Positions 54,902 through 62,374 of a DNA stretch of 64,000 nucleotides are shown here, one piece after another. The stretch lies in contig NZ_CP068439.1 in the NCBI RefSeq assembly GCF_016757735.1, positions 2,046,001-2,110,000 on the forward strand, read 5' to 3'. The first letter of the stretch is position 1. Every line of letters starts with the position of its first letter. The position numbers were made by a program, and so were the translations under genes. The notes under the pieces were generated by a model that saw nothing but the letters and a program-made list of their open reading frames with translations, was not told the DNA's origin and did no database searches. Origin of the DNA: Aequorivita iocasae. Lineage in GTDB: Bacteria; Bacteroidota; Bacteroidia; Flavobacteriales; Flavobacteriaceae.

Positions 54902-55035
54902 AATGTATAACAACAATTGCGGCTTTGTGTCCTGCGGACACAACCGCATAAGCATAAAAGTCGGTAATTTTAGCTATCTTAGTTTTTAACCAATCCGCAA
55001 CTGATTGTTATACAAGAACGTTGGCAAACATTAGA

Positions 55036-55545
55036 ATGAACGACGATAGAAGAAAAAAAATCGAGTTATTAAAAAGAAAAAATAAAGTCAAAAACGATGT
55101 GAAATTTTTGACTGAATTCTATGCGGATATAGAAATCGTTGAATTTCTGACAAATGACGAATTGAATAAAATGTTTGCATTCGACAAAAAGGAAGATGTT
55201 AGAAATTATAATCTTGAATTTTCTTACTCGCCATCTGAAAACGAAACTGTGAAATCAGACTTATCCGACTTGATTGAAGACAGTTTTTTGTTCAAACCTT
55301 ATGATTTAAGCGACCAAACTTATTGCTTAACCCATAAAACAGAATTCAATAAAATCTTTGAGAGAACATTTATAGAAAATAACATTCCGACTTTGATTTA
55401 CACTAGCGATGGAGAAATATCAATTGTGGTTTCTAAAGAGGTTGTCGATTACGAATTAAAAGACGGAATTAAAACTCAAAAAGAATGGTGGAATATAATT
55501 GTTGGAGGAATAAAAGGAATAAAACAAATCATAAATAAAAAATAA
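55036..55545 (+). CDS. Cassette 3 protein, unknown
   Basis: A 169-residue soluble protein beginning NDDRRKKIELLKRKNKV; the ATG 15 bp after the cassette edge is preferred over the TTG inside the core site. It is acidic in the middle and ends with KEWWNIIVGGIKGIKQI, a short amphipathic or hydrophobic helix. No family recognised. The stop is 1 bp before the R'' box GTTTGCCAAC. Confidence 0.75.
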   Translation: MNDDRRKKIELLKRKNKVKNDVKFLTEFYADIEIVEFLTNDELNKMFAFDKKEDVRNYNLEFSYSPSENETVKSDLSDLIEDSFLFKPYDLSDQTYCLTHKTEFNKIFERTFIENNIPTLIYTSDGEISIVVSKEVVDYELKDGIKTQKEWWNIIVGGIKGIKQIINKK

Positions 55546-55566
55546 CGTTTGCCAACACCGGCTCCT

Positions 55567-55877
55567 ATGAAAAGCACTAATCCCGTTCTTCAAAAATAAT
55601 ATTTTTATTTTAATCAGCTTTTAATGATGATTTTGGGGTGTTTAACTGTTGGCAATCCTCTCCTTTTTGCTGATTGATTGTCAACAGTTAAATACTTATA
55701 ACTTGCTCCGCATCCTATATGTGATCAACTCGTATTGGTCGTCACCAGCATCTGTATGATTATAAGTTATAATAAACCTGGCCACTTGCTATAAAATGTG
55801 ATTCCAATTGCTTGGATCACCCACGGTGTTTTGTGATACAGGTAAATCTACTTCTTTGTGAGCTTAGTTATAGTTTA
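55567..55877 (-). ncRNA. Candidate guide (bridge/seek) RNA region of IS110 copy 1
   Basis: A structured 311-bp noncoding region. A perfect 11-bp stem, TTTAACTGTTG (55641-55651) with CAACAGTTAAA (55682-55692), has more inner pairs. A second stem, ACTTATAA (55694-55701) with TTATAAGT (55760-55767), encloses CCGCATCCTATA (55708-55719). This last string equals the reconstructed insertion target of copy 2. Confidence 0.65.
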
Positions 55878-56933
55878 TTATTCAATGACCCCTATTTCAT
55901 AAGGAGTTTCTGTTTTTATGACTGCTAAAGTTCTGCTCAATAATTTACGGGCGACCTTGATTATTATTGATTTGACGTTTTTTCCCAAATGCCTGCGATA
56001 ATAGGTCTGCATTATCGGGTCTGTCCTGATGGCCTGCCAGGAGGCTTCTATAAAATAACTGCGCATCAATCTATGTGCCCGCATGGTTATTCCCGTGCTC
56101 TTTTGGTTGTCGCCACTCTGGTGGATTCCCGGTGCCAGCCCGACATAGCCGGCCAGATGTTTTATGCTGTTAAAACGCCTGAGATCTCCAAGCTCGCAGA
56201 GGATGCCGCAGGCTACGATACCACCTATGCCCGGAACACTTTTCAGTAAATAATAATCTTTCTTGTAATGCTTGCGGCAATAGGCACGCATCTTTGTGGA
56301 GACATCTCGCAGCTCCTGGTCTATGAACCTGAAGCTGCGCATCCTGCTGTCCAGTGTCTCACGTGCCGATGGATATGCAAAGGCCACTTCGTCCACCCAA
56401 TTGCGGAACTTGTGACTCCAGTGGTCATTGTCAAACTCCTCGGGAATAGCAATGCCAAAATACAGCAACTGCATTTTTATAAGGCTCTTGATGCGCCTAT
56501 AGTCCTTGACAAGATCGTTTCTTCTTCTGAAGAGACTGCGCAGCTGCTCCCGCTCCACATCGGGAACGTGGATGCTCTCAAGCCTGCCGTCTTTTAGCTC
56601 CCTGCTTATCAGTTGGGCATCTATTCTATCTGTTTTGGTATAACGCTCTTTTCCCTTGCGGTGGATATCGGCAGGATTGACCACTAGGGAATTCCAGCCA
56701 TAGGTTTTAAAACTGCGGTGGGCGTAATAGCCGCAACAGCCAGCTTCATAAGCGGTGGTAACCTGATGGTCGGGAAAATGCTTGGTTACATACTCGTATA
56801 ATACTTCAGGTTTTGGGGGCATAGCAAATGACTTGCCGCCAAACAGGTCGGTGGCACAATGAACTTTCCAGCTCCGCTTGTGAATGTCGATGCCAATGTA
56901 TAACTTTGGTTGGGCAGTGGGTTCTAATTTCAT
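55878..56933 (-). CDS. IS110/IS1111-family DEDD transposase, copy 1
   Basis: A 351-residue transposase with the RuvC-like DEDD set: D16 (GIDIHK), E63 (TAYEAG), D102 and D105 (TDRIDAQ). The C-terminal Tnp_IS116/110/902 domain follows: LKSVPGIGGI, HLAGYVGLAPG, and a Ser-containing QKSTGITMRAH. It differs from the second copy at five or so residues, so the two copies are not an immediate duplication. Intact. Confidence 0.95.
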   Translation of the reverse strand: MKLEPTAQPKLYIGIDIHKRSWKVHCATDLFGGKSFAMPPKPEVLYEYVTKHFPDHQVTTAYEAGCCGYYAHRSFKTYGWNSLVVNPADIHRKGKERYTKTDRIDAQLISRELKDGRLESIHVPDVEREQLRSLFRRRNDLVKDYRRIKSLIKMQLLYFGIAIPEEFDNDHWSHKFRNWVDEVAFAYPSARETLDSRMRSFRFIDQELRDVSTKMRAYCRKHYKKDYYLLKSVPGIGGIVACGILCELGDLRRFNSIKHLAGYVGLAPGIHQSGDNQKSTGITMRAHRLMRSYFIEASWQAIRTDPIMQTYYRRHLGKNVKSIIIKVARKLLSRTLAVIKTETPYEIGVIE

Positions 56934-57130
56934 ATCTTATTGTTTTGGTGAACTTTAAAGATACGAGACTCGCTGCTTTTTCATAGATGCTATAGCACAT
57001 TGCGGCCGAATTTTCGGCAGAAAATTCACCGCAGTTTTGCTATCTTTATCGCAAGCGGCGAAAATCCTGCGGATTTTCCCACAACGCGCCATACACCAAA
57101 CGTTGTATGCCATAAAACAGAAACGAAACA

Positions 57131-58399
57131 GTGAAATTAAAACGAAGAAGAAAATTAGTAACGTATTTAAACATTTTAGACCAACCTGTCCGATTTAACC
57201 CATTCGTTTTCAGTCGGACTTTTTTGTTATGGGCTTTACTTGGATTAATAGGTGGAATTATTGCAGGAGCTTATTGGATTGGACTTGAGTTTCTAACTCA
57301 TCAATTAGCTTTTTTTAGTGGTTGGCAAGTAATTCCTGTAATGGCGATTTGCGGACTTTTAGCAGGTTTGATAATTCACTTCATAGGAGACCCGGGAGAA
57401 ATACATTTGATTGTAAACAATATCCGATTTAATAAAGGAAAACTTGACCCTAAAAATAATCCTTCAATGGTTCTCTCTTCATTGCTATGCGTTGCGTCAG
57501 GTGGAAGTCTCGGACCCGAAGCGCCATTGGTTCAAGTAACAGGCTCAACAGGAACTTGGATAGGAAAATTGTTTCGACTAAAAGGAGAAGAATTAAGGTC
57601 GTTAAGTATCGCAGGAATGGCTTCAGGATTTACAGCTTTATTTGGTGCCCCATTGGGCGGCAGCCTCTTTTCATTAGAAATTCTTCATCACAAACACGCA
57701 GTTGAGTATTACAAAGCAATTATTCCTGCGTTTGTTGCAAGTTGCTTTAGCTATTTAGTTTTCGCCTTAATCATTCATTTGGGACTTGGTCCTATTTGGG
57801 ATTTATCTGCTTATGAATATTCAGGGATTTTTGATTTTGGCTATGCAGTTCTCTTTGCAATAATCGGAGCAGCCTTTGGTTGGGCTTTTATTTTTTGCAC
57901 CAAATTTTTCAAATCACTTTTCGAGAAAAAACCCATACCAATTTACATCAAAGCGTTAATTGGTGGAATTCTACTTGGCATCATAGCATTTTACTTTCCA
58001 TTAACCCGATATTTTGGACATCACGAAATTAACGAACTTCTTTCAGGGAATTTTCCATTGACTTTATTGCTTGCTATTTTGATTTTTAAAATTATCGCCA
58101 TCTCAATTACTGTAACATCAGGTTGGAGAGGTGGATTTATTATTCCGCTGTTTTTCGTAGGAGCTACGTTAGGACTAATTATCCATCAACTATTTCCGAC
58201 AATAAATTTGACATTAGCGATAGTTAGCTGTATGGCAGCAATTAACGCTTGCGTAACCCGAACACCAATGAGTACAACCATTTTACTTGCAACATTGACA
58301 GGGTTTGGACATTTTATCCCAATCTTATTTGCAAGTTTGACAGGCTATTTTTTAGCTCCGAGAATACCTTTTATAAGTTCACAAATGGAGAAAGAATGA
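57131..58399 (+). CDS. CLC-family chloride channel or transporter (cassette 4)
   Basis: A 422-residue membrane protein with about ten to eleven helices, starting at GTG (KLKRRRKLVTYLNI). The first signature GGSLGPEAPLVQ contains the gating Glu, and SGWRGGFIIPLFFVGATLG, split as SGWRGGFIIP and VGATLG, is the GxFxP motif. The end lacks CBS domains. Whether it is a channel or H+/Cl- antiporter is not decided here. It is the largest cassette cargo, has AT-rich codons, and its stop is 8 bp before the R'' box GGCATACAAC. Confidence 0.9.
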   Translation: MKLKRRRKLVTYLNILDQPVRFNPFVFSRTFLLWALLGLIGGIIAGAYWIGLEFLTHQLAFFSGWQVIPVMAICGLLAGLIIHFIGDPGEIHLIVNNIRFNKGKLDPKNNPSMVLSSLLCVASGGSLGPEAPLVQVTGSTGTWIGKLFRLKGEELRSLSIAGMASGFTALFGAPLGGSLFSLEILHHKHAVEYYKAIIPAFVASCFSYLVFALIIHLGLGPIWDLSAYEYSGIFDFGYAVLFAIIGAAFGWAFIFCTKFFKSLFEKKPIPIYIKALIGGILLGIIAFYFPLTRYFGHHEINELLSGNFPLTLLLAILIFKIIAISITVTSGWRGGFIIPLFFVGATLGLIIHQLFPTINLTLAIVSCMAAINACVTRTPMSTTILLATLTGFGHFIPILFASLTGYFLAPRIPFISSQMEKE

Positions 58400-58421
58400 A
58401 AAAATACGGCATACAACATTG

Positions 58422-60104
58422 GTAACCGTTGCACAACCCCTTAATTCCGTAAAAGCTGACCCCGTTTAAGCCGTTTTAAGCGGCTTTATTTTTTGTTCAC
58501 GCTACAGCGTAGGCACTCTTCGGAAGTATTAAAAACGGGGCTATACATCTCTGAAGGTGCTTTTTCAGTGAAAACGTAAGCGCAAGGCAGATTGCCCCAC
58601 TTTTTGACCGTTTCTGGACGAACTTTAGGTATTTTTTAAGGTTGTAGGCCATTGCCGAGAGGTGCATGCACTTGTTGGCCTGTGCCAGCCCAATGGTATT
58701 TACCTTGCCAAGCCCCATAAACTGGGTGAGCGTTCCGAAGACCGGTTCCACCGTACTCTGCCTTTTGCCCTTCATATACCTGCCCAGTGGGCTGCTTACA
58801 CGGGCAATGTTACGTTCATATTCCTCTCGATATGCTGTTATGTTGATGCGTTTTTCGTGCGACTTGCCGATGCACTGGGCCTTGATGGGACAGCCCTTGC
58901 AATCGCTCCTCCTGGTGAAATAGTTATCCTTGAGCGTTCCCTTTTCCAGTTTCTGCTTGCGGAAGGTCACCTTTTTTCCCTGTGGGCACAGCCAGTAATT
59001 CCCGCCCTCTATATAGACAAAACCCTCCGGGCCACCTTTGTAGGTGCCGTGGGGCGGGATAAAGCTCTTGATGCCCTGCCTTTCAAGGAATGCATAGTTC
59101 TCGCCGCTGCTGTAGCCCGTGTCGGCCACGCAGTTTTCCCAGACCAGGCCTTGTTTCCCTAGCCGCCGTTTTAATCGCTGTACAATGTCCGGCAATTGCT
59201 GGTTGTCCTTTCCATCCGCGTGGTAGGCCCTTATATCGCTGATCACGTGGTGGGCGGTGTCCACGCACAGCTGGCTCAGGTAGTTGAGCTTCCGTGCCTT
59301 GCCGGGCTTTACGCTGATGCGGGCATCGGGATCGGTGGGGCTGTAATGGGTCTTGTTGCTGGTATATTTACTTCCCTTGTTTCCCGCTCCGGGGCGCTGA
59401 TCTTGGTCTTTGTTCCAGCGTTTGTTTCGTGAGGCAATGGCATTGAGTTCCTTCCCGTTGGCGGTAATAGTACGCTGGCCTTTATCTGATCTATCGCCCT
59501 TGCTTTTGCGAAAGGGCTTTTCTTTATCCATTGCGCTTATGTGGCGAACCTTACGAAGATGTGATTCCAGCTCTTCTTCCGGAACCTTCAGCTCCAGACT
59601 GTCCATAGAGGCATTGGCCTTGACCGGGGCGCTGTCCACCGTCTGGGTATGGCCGCTGACCATCCCCACATCCACGCAGAGGGTGAAGACCTTGGTGAAC
59701 ACTGCTTCAAAGACATCCTCGGGAAAGAGTTGCCGCGTACGGCTGATGGTAGAGTGCCAAGGGAGTTGCTCGTCTATCCCATAGCCCAAAAAGTAGAGGA
59801 TATCCAGGCGCATCCCGCAATGTTCCACAAGCTTGCGGTCGCTGGTGATGTTCTCCAAATAACCAACCAGACAAAGCTTGAAAAATACGATCGGGTCGAT
59901 GCTCTTTTGGCCGCTGTCGCCATAAAAGTCCCTTGTAAGTGCATATAAATAATTCAGGTCCAAAGCCGATTGTAGCCGACGGTAAAAATTGTGCTCCGGA
60001 ACGCGCTCGCTCAAACGGAAATCGTTGAAGAGCTTTTCTTGGTAGATCTTTTTTCCTTGCATACCATGAAATTACGGAAAATCCTTAACTTGTGCAACAG
60101 GCAC
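58422..60104 (-). mobile_element. IS1182-family insertion sequence, copy 2
   Basis: 1683 bp, the same ends as copy 1, with direct repeat ATTG (58418-58421 and 60105-60108). It sits at the same place in attC4 as copy 1 in attC2. Confidence 0.9.
58497..60062 (-). CDS. IS1182-family transposase, copy 2
   Basis: 521 residues, identical in sequence to the transposase of copy 1 (53294-54859). All three catalytic blocks are intact, so both copies could be mobile. The identity allows homologous recombination that would delete cassettes 3 and 4. Confidence 0.95.
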   Translation of the reverse strand: MQGKKIYQEKLFNDFRLSERVPEHNFYRRLQSALDLNYLYALTRDFYGDSGQKSIDPIVFFKLCLVGYLENITSDRKLVEHCGMRLDILYFLGYGIDEQLPWHSTISRTRQLFPEDVFEAVFTKVFTLCVDVGMVSGHTQTVDSAPVKANASMDSLELKVPEEELESHLRKVRHISAMDKEKPFRKSKGDRSDKGQRTITANGKELNAIASRNKRWNKDQDQRPGAGNKGSKYTSNKTHYSPTDPDARISVKPGKARKLNYLSQLCVDTAHHVISDIRAYHADGKDNQQLPDIVQRLKRRLGKQGLVWENCVADTGYSSGENYAFLERQGIKSFIPPHGTYKGGPEGFVYIEGGNYWLCPQGKKVTFRKQKLEKGTLKDNYFTRRSDCKGCPIKAQCIGKSHEKRINITAYREEYERNIARVSSPLGRYMKGKRQSTVEPVFGTLTQFMGLGKVNTIGLAQANKCMHLSAMAYNLKKYLKFVQKRSKSGAICLALTFSLKKHLQRCIAPFLILPKSAYAVA

Positions 60105-60238
60105 ATTGTATAAGCGTAATGCGGGCTAAAGTGCTAAATTTAAACAAATTGAATATTAATAAACATAAGGTTAAACCGAAAGTGAAGTGCTTCTAATCCC
60201 GCACTACGCTTATACTTGACCGTTACCCACCATTATAA

Positions 60239-60751
60239 ATGAATAAAGGAGAACTCAAGGCCGAAATAGCGAATGCAATTCCGAAGTTGTTAGGAATGGT
60301 TAAGGAGAATTGTATCAATATTCTTTCGGAAAATTTAGTTTACATCATATCGGAAATAAAAGAGACGAATCTGAAACCTGACTTAGAACGTAAACGCCGA
60401 ATCAAAGAAAATAAAACAAAGTCACCATTATCATTTGAAGAAGCTGTGTTGCGACTATTGGATCTTTATGATAATCTATACGATATTAACCTAGTTATCT
60501 ACAAAGCAGAGAAAAAGAGAACTATTATTGAAATACGATATTATCCTAAATCATCACTTAGTGAAACATTTCGAGAATCTGTTGTAGAAAAATCACCAAT
60601 GCTTCATTGCAAAATCGCCTTACCCATTTATCATAAGGAAAAAAAATTCGACGTTAATTGGGAGCATAACAGCTTTGCACATAAATGGAATGAGATCACC
60701 TATCGGAAGAAGCTTCAAAAGGAAATCGACGCAATAAAAAACGGTGGGTAA
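60239..60751 (+). CDS. Cassette 5 protein, unknown
   Basis: A 170-residue soluble basic protein (starts NKGELKAEIANAIPKLLG); the ATG is 16 bp into the cassette. The Lys/Arg-rich centre (ERKRRIKENKTKSPLSFEEA) precedes a beta-rich part. The stop codon is inside the R'' box GGTGGGTAAC of attC5, the same gene/site overlap as cassette 1. No family recognised. Confidence 0.75.
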   Translation: MNKGELKAEIANAIPKLLGMVKENCINILSENLVYIISEIKETNLKPDLERKRRIKENKTKSPLSFEEAVLRLLDLYDNLYDINLVIYKAEKKRTIIEIRYYPKSSLSETFRESVVEKSPMLHCKIALPIYHKEKKFDVNWEHNSFAHKWNEITYRKKLQKEIDAIKNGG

Positions 60752-60762
60752 CACCGCATCCT

Positions 60763-61074
60763 ATGAAAAGCACTAATCCCGTTCTTCAAAAATAATATTT
60801 TTATTTTAATCAGCTTTTAATGATGATTTTGGGGTGTTTAACTGTTGGCAATCCTCTCCTTTTTGCTGATTGATTGTCAACAGTTAAATACTTATAACTT
60901 GCTCCGCATCCTATATGTGATCAACTCGTATTGGTCGTCACCAGCATCTGTATGATTATAAGTTATAATAAACCTGGCCACTTGCTATAAAATGTGATTC
61001 CAATTGCTTGGATCACCCACGGTGTTTTGTGATACAGGTAAATCTACTTCTTTGTGAGCTTAGTTATCTGTTTA
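60763..61074 (-). ncRNA. Candidate guide RNA region of IS110 copy 2
   Basis: The same structured noncoding region as copy 1: stem 60838-60848 with 60879-60889, and the string CCGCATCCTATA at 60904-60915. The left flank of this very copy reads CCGCATC then CT (60754-60762) and the right flank continues ATAG, giving a 12-nt match between guide region and target. Confidence 0.65.
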
Positions 61075-62130
61075 TTATTCAATGACCCCTATTTCATAAG
61101 GAGTTTCTGTTTTTATGACTGCTAAAGTTCTGCTCAATAATTTACGGGCGACCTTGATTATTATTGATTTGACGTTTTTTCCCAAATGCCTGCGATAATA
61201 GGTCTGCATTATCGGGTCTGTCCTGATGGCCTGCCAGGAGGCTTCTATAAAATAACTGCGCATCAATCTATGTGCCCGCATGGTTATTCCCGTGCTCTTT
61301 TGGTTGTCGCCACTCTGGTGGATTCCCGGTGCCAGCCCGACATAGCCGGCCAGATGTTTTATGCTGTTAAAACGCCTGAGATCTCCAAGCTCGCAGAGGA
61401 TGCCGCAGGCTACGATACCACCTATGCCCGGAACACTTTTCAGTAAATAATAATCTTTCTTGTAATGCTTGCGGCAATAGGCACGCATCTTTGTGGAGAC
61501 ATCTCGCAGCTCCTGGTCTATGAACCTGAAGCTGCGCATCCTGCTGTCCAGTGTCTCACGTGCCGATGGATATGTAAAGGCCACTTCGTCCACCCAATTG
61601 CGGAACTTGTGACTCCAGTGGTCATTGTCAAACTCCTCGGGAATAGCAATGCCAAAATACAGCAACTGCATTTTTATAAGGCTCTTGATGCGCCTATAGT
61701 CCTTGACAAGATCGTTTCTTCTTCTGAAGAGACTGCGCAGCTGCTCCCGCTCCACATCGGGAACGTGGATGCCTTCAAACCTGCCATCCTTTAGCTCCCT
61801 GCTTATCAGTTGGGCATCTATTCTATCTGTTTTGGTAAAACGTTCCTTTCCCTTGCGGTGGATATCGGCAGGATTGACCACTAGGGAATTCCAGCCATAG
61901 GTTTTAAAACTGCGGTGGGCGTAATACCCGCAACAGCCAGCTTCATAAGCGGTGGTAACCTGATGGTCGGGAAAATGCTTGGCTACATACTCGTATAATA
62001 CTTCAGGTTTTGGGGGCATAGCAAATGACTTGCCGCCAAACAGGTCGGTGGCACAATGAACTTTCCAGCTCCGCTTGTGAATGTCGATGCCAATGTATAA
62101 CTTTGGTTGGGCAGTGGGTTCTAATTTCAT
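61075..62130 (-). CDS. IS110/IS1111-family DEDD transposase, copy 2
   Basis: 351 residues with D16, E63, D102 and D105 intact. It differs from copy 1 at a few positions (for example Ala for Thr at 50, Phe for Tyr at 98, Phe and Gly in GRFEGIH, Thr for Ala in VAFTYP), so the two insertions arrived separately or have diverged. Confidence 0.95.
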   Translation of the reverse strand: MKLEPTAQPKLYIGIDIHKRSWKVHCATDLFGGKSFAMPPKPEVLYEYVAKHFPDHQVTTAYEAGCCGYYAHRSFKTYGWNSLVVNPADIHRKGKERFTKTDRIDAQLISRELKDGRFEGIHVPDVEREQLRSLFRRRNDLVKDYRRIKSLIKMQLLYFGIAIPEEFDNDHWSHKFRNWVDEVAFTYPSARETLDSRMRSFRFIDQELRDVSTKMRAYCRKHYKKDYYLLKSVPGIGGIVACGILCELGDLRRFNSIKHLAGYVGLAPGIHQSGDNQKSTGITMRAHRLMRSYFIEASWQAIRTDPIMQTYYRRHLGKNVKSIIIKVARKLLSRTLAVIKTETPYEIGVIE

Positions 62131-62374
62131 ATCTTATTGTTTTGGTGAACTTTAAAGATACGAGACTCGCTGCTTTTTCATAGATGCTATAGTTCATTGC
62201 TTGCGACTTTGCCTACGGCCAGTTCGCACTTCGTGCTCGTGTCCTCTCGGAAAGTCCTCACAAATTTGCTATCTTCGGTTTGTGGCGGAAAATCCTCCCC
62301 GGTATTGCTTCGCCAGTTCGCACTGCATGCTCGTGTCACACAACAAAACCATAGTCCAAACGTTGCCCACAATT

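Larger units (their letters stand above)
53205..55029 (+). repeat. attC2, interrupted by IS1182 copy 1
   Basis: R'' box GTGTTACAAC (53205-53214), then AATG and the IS; it resumes at 54902. Arms 54904-54922 and 54995-55014 pair with one extra C and two bottom-strand wobbles. It ends at GTTGGCAAAC (55020). Without the IS and one AATG copy the site is about 137 nt. TATCTTAG lies at 54975. Confidence 0.8.
55565..56991 (-). mobile_element. IS110/IS1111-family insertion sequence, copy 1
   Basis: About 1427 bp bounded by CT dinucleotides (55565-55566 and 56990-56991), with no terminal inverted repeats. The long noncoding side lies 3' of the transposase, as in the IS1111 group. Confidence 0.82.
55547..57111 (+). 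repeat. attC3, interrupted by IS110-family copy 1
   Basis: R'' box GTTTGCCAAC (55547-55556), the left side up to about 55566, then the IS. Left arm 56991-57005 pairs with right arm 57079-57093 over 15 positions, with four bottom-strand wobbles. It ends at GTTGTATGCC (57102). About 140 nt without the IS; TATCTTTA lies at 57041. Confidence 0.78.
58408..60231 (+). repeat. attC4, interrupted by IS1182 copy 2
   Basis: R'' box GGCATACAAC (58408-58417), then ATTG and the IS; it resumes at 60105. Arms 60108-60125 and 60198-60215 pair over 18 positions with a single bottom-strand wobble. It ends at GTTACCCACC (60222). About 137 nt without the IS and one ATTG copy. Confidence 0.8.
60761..62188 (-). 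mobile_element. IS110/IS1111-family insertion sequence, copy 2
   Basis: About 1428 bp bounded by CT dinucleotides, in the same orientation and the same attC position as copy 1. Confidence 0.82.
60743..62372 (+). repeat. attC5, interrupted by IS110-family copy 2
   Basis: R'' box GGTGGGTAAC (60743-60752), then ACCGCATC and the IS. Arms 62188-62200 and 62340-62353 pair with one extra T and three bottom-strand wobbles. It ends at GTTGCCCACAA (62362). Longer than the others (about 204 nt). TATCTTCG lies at 62270. Confidence 0.75.

Noticed and set aside
55989-56597. Plus-strand open frames inside the IS110 copies
   Set aside because: Antisense to the transposase with no recognisable domains.
53219-62188. 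Tandem duplication of a 5.2-kb block
   Set aside because: Only the ISs recur; cassettes 3 and 5, and 4 and 6, are unrelated, and target duplications differ.
62201-62374. Upstream extension of the VCBS protein frame
   Set aside because: It is attC5 sequence; the ATG at 62375 gives a clear signal peptide.
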